Below, piece by piece: positions 1-7,824 of a stretch of DNA of 57,249 nucleotides. The stretch comes from an uncultured Holophagaceae bacterium (lineage in GTDB: Bacteria > Acidobacteriota > Holophagae > Holophagales > Holophagaceae), in contig CAIYNT010000162.1 of the NCBI GenBank assembly GCA_903927605.1, positions 1-57,249 on the forward strand, in the 5' to 3' direction. The translations under genes and the position numbers were made by a program. The notes under the pieces were generated by a model, which saw only the letters and a list, made by a program, of their open reading frames with translations, was not told the DNA's origin and made no database searches. How positions within the stretch are numbered: position 1 is the first letter of the stretch; each line of letters begins with the position of its first letter.

Positions 1-258
1 CTGCTCACGGGCCGCACCCACCAAATCCGTGTGCACCTGGCCCACCTGCGGGCACCCCTCATGGGCGATCCGCTGTACGGCGGCCCAGGCAAGTGGAAGG
101 ATGTGGACGGCCAGGCCCTGCTGCTGCCCCACCCGGCCCTCCATGCCTGGAAGCTGTCCGTGGATCATCCCGTCACGGGGGCGCGCATCCAGGCAGAAGC
201 CCCGATTCCGGACGCCTTCCGGACCCTGGCACGCTCCTTGGGCTTGCCCGAGTTCTGA
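1..258 (+). CDS. RluA-family pseudouridine synthase, C-terminal fragment
   Basis: The reading frame is open at the left window edge and stops at 256-258, so only about the last 85 residues are visible. They begin [16 protein letters not shown], the TGRxHQIRVH signature of RluA-type enzymes, followed by a GDPLYGG motif and LHAWKL, all typical of the C-terminal part of the catalytic domain. The family isomerises uridine to pseudouridine in rRNA or tRNA. The catalytic Asp and any S4 domain lie outside the window, so the exact subfamily (RluA, RluC or RluD) cannot be chosen. The next gene starts 20 bases downstream on the same strand. Confidence 0.9.
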   Translation: MLTGRTHQIRVHLAHLRAPLMGDPLYGGPGKWKDVDGQALLLPHPALHAWKLSVDHPVTGARIQAEAPIPDAFRTLARSLGLPEF

Positions 259-278
259 GCCGGGCGCATCATCCCCCC

Positions 279-743
279 ATGATCGCTACCTTTCAGCTCC
301 CGACCAATCTGGAAACCTGGATGAAGGACTATCCCTTCCTGCCGGGCAGCCTCCTCGCGGTGGTCTGCCTGCTGATCCTGGTGCTGGTGGTCCTGCCGCG
401 ACTGGCCTCCTGGCGTCGCGGCCGGGGCCGCCCGGTGCTGGACCCGGTCCAGGTGAACGAGCTCATTTCGGGATCCGGTGCCCTGGTGGTGGATCTGCGC
501 AGCGCCGAGGCCTTCCGGACCGGCCACATCCGGGGTTGCCTTCACGTGCCCTTCGCCGACCTGCCCACCCGCTTCGCGGTGCCCGATCCCAAAGCCCGCC
601 GGGCGCTGATCCTGGTGGACGAGACCGACGAGCAATCCCACCGCGCCCTGGATCTGCTGATGGCGAGGGGCTTCAACTGGGTCTATGTGATGAAGGGCGG
701 CATGAGGGCCTGGCGGCAGGGCAACCGGCCCATCGCGAAGTAG
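279..743 (+). CDS. membrane-anchored rhodanese-like protein lacking the catalytic cysteine
   Basis: 154 residues. An N-terminal hydrophobic helix (about residues 20-41) is followed by a single rhodanese domain: LVVDLRSAEAFRTGHIRG, then a C-terminal KGGMRAW motif. In active rhodaneses the loop after the central strand begins with Cys in a CxxGxxS/R pattern. Here that strand reads LILVDETDEQS, with Asp where the nucleophile should be, so sulfurtransferase activity is unlikely. It is more probably a structural or binding domain at the membrane. The ATG at 279 is chosen because it begins just before the membrane helix; a longer frame upstream overlaps the preceding gene and is rejected. It lies 20 bases after the pseudouridine synthase gene, possibly co-transcribed. 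Confidence 0.82.
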   Translation: MIATFQLPTNLETWMKDYPFLPGSLLAVVCLLILVLVVLPRLASWRRGRGRPVLDPVQVNELISGSGALVVDLRSAEAFRTGHIRGCLHVPFADLPTRFAVPDPKARRALILVDETDEQSHRALDLLMARGFNWVYVMKGGMRAWRQGNRPIAK

Positions 744-753
744 TTTTCCCCTG

Positions 754-1995
754 TCACGACTCACCGATGTCGGCGAGCCCCCACCGGTCATAGAGCAGCA
801 GCAGCAGCAGGCCCGGAACGGCCGCCAGGGCGCAAATGGGGAAGTAGAGCTTCCAGCCGTAAGTTTCGGCCATGAAGCCCGTCATCCCTCCGAACAGCGT
901 GCGTGGCAGCGCCGTCAGCGCGCTGAAGAGGGCGTACTGGGTGCCGGTGTAGGCCCGGTTGCAGCTGCCCATGAGCAAGGCCACGAGGGCGCTGCTCCCC
1001 ATGCCATAGGCCAGGTTCTCCAGGGTGTTCGCGGCCACCAGCAGGGGGAGGTGGCGGCCCAGGAGCGACATGGCCCAGAAGCCCAGGATGCTGCTTGCTT
1101 GTACGAAGCCGCAGATCCAGAGCGCCTTCCGCAGACTCATGCGCAGGAGCATCCAGCCGCCGAGGAGCCCGCCCAGGATGATGGCCACCATGGCCGTTGT
1201 CTTCTGCACTGTGCCGATCTGCAGCTTTGTGAAGCCCAGGCCGCGCATCAGGAAGGGCATGGTCATGGCCTCGGCCAGCCAGTCGCCCAGTTTGTAGAAC
1301 ACGGAGAAAGCCAGAAGGTAGCCGATGCCCCGGCGCTGGAGCAGATCCTTCAGGGGCCCCACCACCGCTTCCTGGAGGCTGCGCGGGGCCCGGGCCACCG
1401 CGTCGGTGTTTGTGGCCAGCCAGGTGCCCACCATGCCCAGCCCCGTAAGCAGGGCCATCAGCAGGTAGGTGGACCGCCACCCGAAGACCTGGGCCAGGAT
1501 CATCGCCAACCCGCCGCTCACCAGCATGGCCACGCGGTAGGCGGCGATGTGGAGGCTGTTGCCCAGGCCCAGGTGCTTCTGGTCGAGGGCCTCCGCCCGC
1601 CAGGCGTCCACGGCGATGTCGAAGGTGGCGCTGGTGACGGCCACCGCCAAGGCCAGGAGAACCACGCGCAGCAGACCGAGGTGGGGCTGGGACCGGGCCA
1701 GCAGCACCAGGGCGAGAGCCATGCCGGCCTGCATGGCCAGCATCCAGCCCCGGCGGCGACCCAGGCCCGGCAGCGCGTAGCGATCCAGGAAGGGGGCCCA
1801 GAACACCTTCAGGCTGTAGGGCAGTGTCACGAAGCTGAAGAGGCCGATGGTGGCGAGGCTCAGCCCCTCGTCTGTCATCCAGGCCTTCAAGGTTGAACCC
1901 GTCAGAAAGAGCGGCAGCCCCGAGGCGAACCCGAGCAGGACGAGGACCACAAGGCGACGGCGAGGCATGGGAGATGGTAGCGGGTGCGCCGCCAT
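754..1995 (-). CDS. AmpG-like MFS transporter (muropeptide permease family)
   Basis: 413 residues with about 12 hydrophobic segments. The N-terminus (LGFASGLPLFLTGSTLKAWM, then a GLFSFVTLPYSLKVFWAPFLDR stretch) is the characteristic AmpG family opening, and a TFDIAVDAWR motif follows near residue 125. AmpG proteins import anhydro-muropeptides from the periplasm for cell-wall recycling and, in some species, beta-lactamase induction. The substrate here is inferred from family only. The gene is convergent with the rhodanese-like gene (10 bases between stops). An alternative start at ATG 1968 would shorten the protein by 9 residues; neither start has a strong Shine-Dalgarno sequence. A serine beta-lactamase-like gene lies upstream on the same strand, but a functional link is speculative. 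Confidence 0.88.
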   Translation of the reverse strand: MAAHPLPSPMPRRRLVVLVLLGFASGLPLFLTGSTLKAWMTDEGLSLATIGLFSFVTLPYSLKVFWAPFLDRYALPGLGRRRGWMLAMQAGMALALVLLARSQPHLGLLRVVLLALAVAVTSATFDIAVDAWRAEALDQKHLGLGNSLHIAAYRVAMLVSGGLAMILAQVFGWRSTYLLMALLTGLGMVGTWLATNTDAVARAPRSLQEAVVGPLKDLLQRRGIGYLLAFSVFYKLGDWLAEAMTMPFLMRGLGFTKLQIGTVQKTTAMVAIILGGLLGGWMLLRMSLRKALWICGFVQASSILGFWAMSLLGRHLPLLVAANTLENLAYGMGSSALVALLMGSCNRAYTGTQYALFSALTALPRTLFGGMTGFMAETYGWKLYFPICALAAVPGLLLLLLYDRWGLADIGES

Positions 1996-2206
1996 ACCGG
2001 GGTCGTGGAAACCGCACGGATTAATATGCTGGTCGCGGAAGTCACAGAAGAATGCCGGAGGACACGGAAATATGGGTTCCTCGCTGAATCGAGTGGGTAG
2101 AAGGCGACTACAACTGGGGGGATTGCCAGCGTGAGGTCAGGTCAAATTTCAGCTATCTGGTAATGAGTTAGGCCAAGGCCTCGAGGTTAGGGGGTCTGCG
2201 GCCCTG

Positions 2207-3676
2207 TCATTTCACTTTCTGGGAGTAGTTGGCCCCATGTTTCATCCGTACGACCGTACCGTCCGGCCCACTCTCGAAGGTCACTGGTTCCCCGACGGAG
2301 TCGTAACTGAGGCGGTCTGGGACCGGGACCCGAAACCTGTCCTTGCCATCTGGGATCAAGCGGATCATACCGTCCAGTGGTTCGTCTGCCTCGGGATCGA
2401 CAATGACCAAATTGCCGTCCAAAATGCGTACATCCGACTCCCCCCACAGATCGCGGTAGCGGCCTATGAACCGGACCCATGCCGGATCGGTCTGGAGCAT
2501 GGGCTCCGGGGTTGGCGCGTGGCCGAGTGATCCTTCAAGTAGCGCGAAGATCTGCCTCAGAAAGAAAGTGGGATGGCCGTCGTCTGCGTTACTCAACACG
2601 ACCACGCCAGTCTGTTCGTCCGGTAGGAAGCTAATGGCCGTGCGGTAGCCAGAGAGAATGCCGATGTGGCCGACATAGGCTTTACCGCTGAGGTGGGTGA
2701 CCGAGAACCCCAGCCCCCAACCACTCTGCCAATCCTGCTGAATCCAGTGGATCCGGTGCATTTCCTTCAAGGTACTGGCCTTCAGGATTACCCTTCCGGC
2801 AACTGTGCCATCACCCATCTGAAACGCCAGGTAGCGGCCCAGGTCTTCGACAGTGGAGGACAAGTTGGCGGCGGGGGTGATGCCCTTGCAATCGGTGAAA
2901 GGTCGGGTGACCCGGCTGCCGTCAGGCTGGCGTTGGCCATACCCGGTCGCCAAGCGGCTCCACTGGGCCTCCGGCAGGACGATGGAGGAACTGGTCATGC
3001 CCAGTGGTTCCAGGATGTGGGTGCGGATGTAGTGCTCGTATGGTTCTCCAGAGACCGCAGCGACCACCTCTCCAGCCATGGCAAAGCCCAGGTTCGAGTA
3101 CTTCCAGCGTGTCTCAGTCGGGAAAACGGCTTCCTGGTTGAGCAGGGTCGCCTTGATCTGCTCGAGGGTCGGGAATGTGTTGTCGGTCCAGTAGGGGTAT
3201 GCCGCCTCTCGGGGTAGGCCGGAGGTGTGGGTCAGAAGGTGGCGGATCGTGATAGCTGGGGCGTCACTGAACCGGCTGGACACCTTGAACCATGGCAAAT
3301 ATTTGGAGACCGAATCGTCGAGTTGTAATTTGCCAGCGTCTCGCAACTGGAGGATGGCTGTGGCGGTGAAAGTCTTGGTGATCGATGCCATCCGATAGAT
3401 GGTCGAGGGAGTGGCGGGGATCTTCTTCCCCGTATCACTGAAACCGTATCCCTTGGCCCAGATTAGGCGGCCGTCATGGACCAAACCCACGGACATGCCC
3501 GGCAGGCCCTGTTCCGCCATTTTTGCGGTGATCCAGGCATCCAGGAGAGCCACCTTCTCCTGGAACCCGGCTGTGCGGGTGGATGCAGCAGTATCAACCG
3601 AAGCAGGCTTGGGCAGTTCCAGCGCCGCCGAGGGCAAGGACAGTGAGAGGGCTAGGACAAGGGCGAAGTTCTTCAT
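2207..3676 (-). CDS. secreted serine hydrolase, beta-lactamase/class C family
   Basis: 489 residues with a signal peptide (residues 1-18, ending SAALE). The beta-lactamase/D-alanyl-D-alanine carboxypeptidase fold is shown by S98-I-T-K101 (SxxK nucleophile motif), Y193-S-N (YxN motif) and a GHIG segment in the position of the KTG box. A C-terminal extension of about 120 residues follows. Such proteins include esterases, peptidases and carboxypeptidases; the substrate cannot be told from sequence. The start is supported by GGAGGAG just upstream of ATG 3676. Base composition and codon use (more A/T in third positions) look unlike the neighbours, and a non-coding, repeat-containing stretch lies upstream, so recent acquisition is possible. 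Confidence 0.87.
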   Translation of the reverse strand: MKNFALVLALSLSLPSAALELPKPASVDTAASTRTAGFQEKVALLDAWITAKMAEQGLPGMSVGLVHDGRLIWAKGYGFSDTGKKIPATPSTIYRMASITKTFTATAILQLRDAGKLQLDDSVSKYLPWFKVSSRFSDAPAITIRHLLTHTSGLPREAAYPYWTDNTFPTLEQIKATLLNQEAVFPTETRWKYSNLGFAMAGEVVAAVSGEPYEHYIRTHILEPLGMTSSSIVLPEAQWSRLATGYGQRQPDGSRVTRPFTDCKGITPAANLSSTVEDLGRYLAFQMGDGTVAGRVILKASTLKEMHRIHWIQQDWQSGWGLGFSVTHLSGKAYVGHIGILSGYRTAISFLPDEQTGVVVLSNADDGHPTFFLRQIFALLEGSLGHAPTPEPMLQTDPAWVRFIGRYRDLWGESDVRILDGNLVIVDPEADEPLDGMIRLIPDGKDRFRVPVPDRLSYDSVGEPVTFESGPDGTVVRMKHGANYSQKVK

Positions 3677-4354
3677 GAGCTCCTCCGAGGCAGGGAGTGG
3701 CGGGTCGGGAATCAGGGATTTCCAGCCGAATTACGGGTGGGTGAGATGCTGGGCCTCCTGGTATTGAGGATTACGCGGTTCCTTTTACTCCCAAGCCCGC
3801 AGCGACACAACGGAATACCTGCGCGGGCCAGATGAAATACTGGAAAGGTCGCATTCTTCCCCGGAATCCCAGATTTGGTCTTAGCAGTCCCAGGAAGGAT
3901 TGCCCAGTTGGTCCTCCTTGGGAGGCCCTCTGGCCTAACCCCGGGCCGTCTACCTACATGAAACAGCGAGAGGCCGAAAAATGCAGGGGACTCTATCCCA
4001 AAGGAACAGGCTTCATCCACGGGACACCGAAACCAACCCTGGCGGGTTCGCACGACGAAGGCCACAGAGCCTTCCATGTCTTCTGTGGAATTCTGCCTTG
4101 CAAGCTAAATGCAAATTGGCCACAAAGAACTCAAAGAAGGACCGGCGCTGAGACTCGAGACCTTTCGTGTCCTTTGTGTTCTTTGTGGCTGCGGCTCTTT
4201 ACTGTTTTCTCAATGGATCGCGTCATCCACCTCATCCAGAACCCGATCTGATTGATCATTTGAACCTTCATGTCTTGTGGTGCCTATCGAATCTATGGGG
4301 TCTGTGCCTCTTGCAACCAGCCTTTCTTGGCGGTTTGGCGGGTAATTGATGGGA
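3677..4354. other. 678-base intergenic stretch, lower GC, no convincing gene
   Basis: I see no supported gene. Short frames exist on both strands (for example 3712-4077 minus) but have no recognisable domain, no good ribosome binding site and no codon bias like the neighbours. The stretch is visibly less GC-rich than its surroundings and contains the CACAAAGAAC-type inverted repeat at 4118-4190. Together with the adjacent serine hydrolase it looks like an inserted or decayed segment. Confidence 0.6.
4118..4190. repeat. imperfect inverted repeat of the CACAAAG/CACGAAG type
   Basis: The left arm at 4118-4140 (GGCCACAAAGAACTCAAAG...) and the right arm at 4161-4190 (...CCTTTGTGTTCTTTGTGGCT) are imperfect reverse complements around a 20-base GC-rich centre. 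The same style of arm occurs at 22326-22448, 33841-34191 and 41887-41961, always between genes. Confidence 0.7.
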
Positions 4355-4843
4355 TCAGCGAAACGGCGGCTCGGGATAGGCGTGGGTATGCAGATCGTGG
4401 ACGAGGTGCCCGCCGAGATGACCCGTGCGGGCCAGGGCCAGGACCCCGGCGGCGCTTAGGAGCAGCCAGAGCGCCAACAGGCCCGATTCCAGGCGCTTTG
4501 ACAGCTCGCGCTTCCGCAGCAGCGGCAGGGACCAGAGCACCGCGAAGGCCACCCCCAGCAGCCCGAAAATCAGCGTGGTCCACTGGGCCGCCAGCTCATG
4601 CTCGCGCACCCCCGCCAGGAGGGCCGGTGTGGCGCGGGCATAACGTTCCACCGCATCGCCGCTGGCCAGCGCCAGGAACAACCCGCCGATACCGAGCACC
4701 AGCAGAATCAGCGCGGCGGCGTGGCTCCCCCGCCGCTGGGCGGGCCAGAGCAGGCCGAGCAGCACCACCAGCGGAGCCACGGTCAGCAGCGCAATGGGAA
4801 AGTGCACGAGGGCCGGATGGATGTGGTTCCAGGGCGGCAGCAT
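4355..4843 (-). CDS. DUF2231-type integral membrane protein
   Basis: 162 residues with four hydrophobic segments. The N-terminus MLPPWNHIHPALVHFPIALL carries the HPALVHFPIAL signature of the DUF2231 family, whose function is unknown (members are often predicted haem- or redox-linked membrane proteins). The C-terminus is His-rich (TGHLGGHLVHDLHTH), which could bind metal or haem; that is inference. ATG 4843 is chosen over longer frames because AGGAG lies six bases upstream and the family motif starts almost at once. It stands alone on the minus strand. Confidence 0.85.
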   Translation of the reverse strand: MLPPWNHIHPALVHFPIALLTVAPLVVLLGLLWPAQRRGSHAAALILLVLGIGGLFLALASGDAVERYARATPALLAGVREHELAAQWTTLIFGLLGVAFAVLWSLPLLRKRELSKRLESGLLALWLLLSAAGVLALARTGHLGGHLVHDLHTHAYPEPPFR

Positions 4844-4970
4844 GGGATCTCCTGTGGTGTCGCTTGGCTTCCTATGAATACTCCAGGCAGGACGAAACAG
4901 ATTTGACCACGAAGGCACCTGATGCCAGTTTGTCTCGTGCATCTGCGCCACGAATGATGGGAGAAGCGCC

Positions 4971-5609
4971 CTGCCCAAGACTGCCAATAGCACCCTCACC
5001 TACGACCTCCATCCCAGCGTGGCCTACGTCCAGTCCATCCTGGCGAACCTGGAGGCGAAGACCGGCCGAAGTGTCAAGGCCTGGGCGGCCTTGGCCCGAA
5101 AGGAAGCCCCCGCCGAGACCAAGGCCCGCATCGCCTGGCTGAAGGAACGGGGCCTTGGCACCAACCAGGCCACCCTGGTGGCCCAGCGGGCCAGCGCCGG
5201 ACCCAGCCACGTCTTCGATGACACCCCCGAGGGCTACCTCGCCGCGGCACATGGCTACGTGGACAGGCAATACGGCGGCAGGAAGGCGGCCCTGCGGCCC
5301 CTCTTTGAGCGCATCGTCACCTTGGTCCGCGGTCTAGACGCAGATGTGAAAGTCTGTCCCTGCGAGACCATCGTGCCCTTCTACGGCCACCACGTCTTCG
5401 CTGAGGTGAAGCCCTTCGCCTCGCGCCTGGACCTGGGCCTCGCCTTGGGCGATCCCGCCGCCGTGCAGGACCCCAGCGGCTGTTTGAAAGACACTGGGGG
5501 CTTCGCAAAGAAGGACCGCATCACTCACAAGCTGGAGATCACGAGTGAGGTTGATTTAGAGAATGTCCTGCCCTGGCTCAAGCGGGCCTATGAGCGGGAC
5601 AGGGGCTGA
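4971..5609 (+). CDS. DUF4287/DUF5655 domain protein with probable CTG start
   Basis: 212 residues if translation begins at CTG 4971. An N-terminal DUF4287-like part (YDLHPSVAYVQSILANLEAK, TGRSVKAW, WLKERGLGTNQ) is followed by a DUF5655-like part of unknown function. The coding frame is conserved in style upstream of the first standard start (GTG 5019): TYDLHPSV is, as I recall, part of the family's normal N-terminus. No ATG, GTG or TTG exists between the upstream stop (4920-4922) and 5019. CTG 4971 is preceded by GGGAGAAG at correct spacing, whereas GTG 5019 has no ribosome binding site. An ATG-to-CTG mutation or a genuine CTG start would both fit. If GTG is used the protein has 196 residues. 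Confidence 0.8.
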   Translation: MPKTANSTLTYDLHPSVAYVQSILANLEAKTGRSVKAWAALARKEAPAETKARIAWLKERGLGTNQATLVAQRASAGPSHVFDDTPEGYLAAAHGYVDRQYGGRKAALRPLFERIVTLVRGLDADVKVCPCETIVPFYGHHVFAEVKPFASRLDLGLALGDPAAVQDPSGCLKDTGGFAKKDRITHKLEITSEVDLENVLPWLKRAYERDRG

Positions 5610-5679
5610 CCTGGCCGGCCCTTCAGCCGACCAGGTGAACCCTTTTCGTCCCATGCCTGGCGGGGCGGACCGAGAAGCC

Positions 5680-6270
5680 TCAGGGCTTGGGCTTGGGCCG
5701 GCTGGCGGGTGGCACGATGCCATTCGTGCGGAGATACTCCACCATCTGCCCGTAGTGGTCCATGCCGTGGAAGGCGAGCAGCGTGGCCATGCCGATGGGT
5801 GTGAAGTCCGGGCCCTGGCCGAAGGGGTTCTTCACGGACCGACTGCCGTTCTGGGCCGTGATGCTCTGGATGGCCCTCCGGGCGTAGGAGAAGGAATCCT
5901 TCATGTACTTCACGATCTCGGCCTTGGTCTTGAGGCTGTCGGGGCCCATCTCGGGGTTGCCCACCTCCGCTGGGGGCTTCTCGCCCAGGATCTGGGCGCC
6001 AAGGAAGAAGTTCACGGCGGAGACGTGCTTCACTTCCTGGGCGAAGGTCTTCACGCCCTTGAACTCGCCCTGGGTCGGGGCCCAGTTGTACTTCTCCTCG
6101 GGCATGGCCTCGGCCGCACTGGTGAACTGGCCCACCACCCACTGGTAGGTGCCATCCATGGCCTCGCCGACGGTGGGCTCAGCCGCGGGTGCGGGCATGG
6201 CGGCCTTGGGGGCGGGGGCCTGGGCCGCCAGCGGGAGGGCGAGTAGAAGGGAAAGTGTCATTGTCTTCAT
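5680..6270 (-). CDS. secreted DinB-fold protein
   Basis: 196 residues with a signal peptide (MKTMTLSLLLALPLAAQA) and an Ala/Pro-rich linker to about residue 32. The remainder fits the four-helix DinB/YfiT superfamily: QFTSAAEAMPEEKYNW, a KHVSAVNFF helix with the first metal-type His, and a HGMDHYGQMVEYLR helix with the paired His residues. DinB proteins are metal-dependent, often thiol transferases; this one would act outside the cytoplasm. AGGAG lies six bases before ATG 6270. Other DinB members are at 8749-9240 and 35085-35606, with a remnant at 38003-38108. Confidence 0.87.
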   Translation of the reverse strand: MKTMTLSLLLALPLAAQAPAPKAAMPAPAAEPTVGEAMDGTYQWVVGQFTSAAEAMPEEKYNWAPTQGEFKGVKTFAQEVKHVSAVNFFLGAQILGEKPPAEVGNPEMGPDSLKTKAEIVKYMKDSFSYARRAIQSITAQNGSRSVKNPFGQGPDFTPIGMATLLAFHGMDHYGQMVEYLRTNGIVPPASRPKPKP

Positions 6271-6479
6271 GGGCTGCTCCTGGAAAAGGAAGCCAGCCTA
6301 CACCCATTTTCATATGTTTGGACAAGGATCCTGGTTCAGATCCAGCCCGGTGACCCCTGGCCTTAGAACTTTTCGATTCGTGGCGCAGAAGTCCCCAGGG
6401 AGCGGTCGCCGAGCGCCCCCTTGCGTCTACCCCCTCGGCCTTCCCTGCACCTTATGGCGCGGTGTGGGAGGACCCGCGC

Positions 6480-7025
6480 CTAGGGAATGGCCACGCTCAC
6501 GCGTTTTACCTTCAGCACCTTCTCCAGATCCGTCGGATCCAGCGCCACCAGGAAGCCCCGGCTGCCGCCGTTGAGGTAGATGCGCGGCAGATCGAAGATG
6601 GTGGCCTCGGCATGGACGGGCATGGCCTTCTTGGTGCCCAGGGGGCTGGTGCCACCGACGAGGTAGCCGCTGTGGCGGTTGGCCACCTCGGGCTTGCAGG
6701 GCTGCACGGCCTTCGCGCCGATCTGCCGGGCCAGTTCCTTGGTGCTCACTTCGCGGTCGCCGTGCATGAGGATGATGAGCGGTGCGCCCTTCTCGTCCTC
6801 CATCACCAGGGTCTTGATGACCGCATGCTCGTCCACGCCCAGCTCCCGGGCGCACAGTTCGGTACCGCTGTGCTTCACCCGTGAACGCGAGCCGCCCACG
6901 CGGCTCGCTCCCAATCCGCCTTCGTCGGATTGGAGCGGGGCCTCGTAGCGGTAGAGCTGCTCTACGAAGGGAATGCCGGCCTGCTTGAGCAGGCGGGTGG
7001 CGTTGGTAGAAGGTGCTTTGGACAT
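6480..7025 (-). CDS. ybaK: YbaK-family Cys-tRNA(Pro) deacylase with an in-frame hairpin insert
   Basis: 181 residues. YbaK/EbsC features are clear: NATRLLKQAGIPF near the N-terminus, GTELCARELGVDEHAVIKTL, a KxLARQIGAK stretch, and GYLVGGTSPLGTKKAM near residue 130. The family hydrolyses cysteine misloaded on tRNA-Pro. Residues about 29-50, rich in Gly/Ser/Arg, have no counterpart in the family, where a short YEEH-like turn leads straight into GTE. The DNA of this insert is two adjacent perfect hairpins (see the repeat at 6887-6937). The insert lies in a loop before the first conserved substrate-site segment, so activity may be kept. The gene is divergent from the TIP30-like gene with only 29 bases between starts. 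Confidence 0.9.
   Translation of the reverse strand: MSKAPSTNATRLLKQAGIPFVEQLYRYEAPLQSDEGGLGASRVGGSRSRVKHSGTELCARELGVDEHAVIKTLVMEDEKGAPLIILMHGDREVSTKELARQIGAKAVQPCKPEVANRHSGYLVGGTSPLGTKKAMPVHAEATIFDLPRIYLNGGSRGFLVALDPTDLEKVLKVKRVSVAIP
6887..6937. repeat. double-hairpin element inside ybaK
   Basis: Two adjacent hairpins. Hairpin 1: GCGAGCCG at 6887-6894 pairs with CGGCTCGC at 6901-6908 (8 bp, perfect). Hairpin 2: CCAATCCG at 6911-6918 pairs with CGGATTGG at 6926-6933; it extends outward to 6906 and 6937 with one bulged C. The element keeps the frame and encodes the extra residues of YbaK. Confidence 0.85.
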
Positions 7026-7054
7026 GGGATTCCGTTCCCTGAGATCATGGTCCC

Positions 7055-7759
7055 ATGACTCGGCACGTGGTGGTCACAGGGGGCACCGGCGAGGTCGGCA
7101 AGCAGCTGCTGGCCCTGCTGGCCGCGCGCCCGGGCCTGTCCGTGCGCGCCCTGGTGCGCAGGTCCGGGACAACACCGCTCGCGCCCAACATCCAGGAGGT
7201 CCCCTTCGACTTCGAAGATGCTGCGGCCTACGGGCCCCTCTTCGCCCAGCCCTGCGACCTGCTGCTCATCGCCCTGGGCACCACCCGCGCCAAGGCCGGC
7301 AGCGACGAGGCCTTCCTCCGGGTGGACCGCGACTACCCCCTGCGGCTGCTCTCGGCCCTGGCTGCCACGCACCCGGAGGCCGCCGTGGGTCTGGTCAGCA
7401 GCGTGGGGGCGGACCGGGCCCGGGGGCTCTACCTGGGCGCCAAGGCCGCTGTGGAGGAGGAGCTCACCACCCTCCGATTGACCCATGCCATCGCCCGTCC
7501 CTCCTTCCTGCGCAGTGACCGCTCGGAATTCCGGCTCGCCGAAGTGCTGGTGGACCGCCTGCTCTCACCCCTCTGGCTGGTGCTGGGACGCGCGCTGTTC
7601 CCACACAGCCAGGGCTGGTGGCGCTGGGCTCCCATCCATGTGCGCGAAGTGGCGACGGCCCTGCTGGAGGCCACTCTGACCCTGGAACCCGGCGAGCGGC
7701 GCATCCTCGAAGGCCTGGATCTGCACACCGGTCCCGTGGCCCGGTGGGGGAGACCATGA
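7055..7759 (+). CDS. TIP30/HTATIP2-like atypical SDR (NAD(P)-binding)
   Basis: 234 residues. The N-terminal Rossmann motif is VVVTGGTGEVGKQLL (GxxGxxG type). GTTRAKAGSDEAFLRVDRDY resembles the CLGTTRxKAG...VDRDY region of the eukaryotic HTATIP2 and bacterial atypical SDR-a5 group. The usual catalytic YxxxK is replaced by Y-L-G-A-K (RGLYLGAKAAVEEEL). The substrate is unknown. ATG 7055 is the first start after the ybaK promoter region. The stop TGA overlaps the ATG of a 21-codon SDR stub (ATGA), suggesting a former operon partner. Confidence 0.86.
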   Translation: MTRHVVVTGGTGEVGKQLLALLAARPGLSVRALVRRSGTTPLAPNIQEVPFDFEDAAAYGPLFAQPCDLLLIALGTTRAKAGSDEAFLRVDRDYPLRLLSALAATHPEAAVGLVSSVGADRARGLYLGAKAAVEEELTTLRLTHAIARPSFLRSDRSEFRLAEVLVDRLLSPLWLVLGRALFPHSQGWWRWAPIHVREVATALLEATLTLEPGERRILEGLDLHTGPVARWGRP

Positions 7760-7821
7760 GCGCGCCCATCGCCCTGGTCACTGGCGGTTTCTGGCGGGAT
7801 GGGGAGCGCATCGCCTGGTAG
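7756..7821 (+). pseudogene. 21-codon stub of a short-chain dehydrogenase
   Basis: The frame begins with an ATGA overlap with the preceding gene and encodes MSAPIALVTGGFWRDGERIAW. MSAPIALVTGG is the typical first beta strand and turn of an SDR Rossmann fold; a stop then follows three bases before the end of the convergent NAT gene. Most likely this is the remains of a deleted SDR gene. A translated micro-peptide is possible but I see nothing to support a function. Confidence 0.5.
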
Positions 7822-7824
7822 GGG

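Noticed and set aside
3712..4077. 121-codon minus-strand frame in the intergenic stretch
   Set aside because: No domain, no good ribosome binding site, and composition typical of non-coding DNA.
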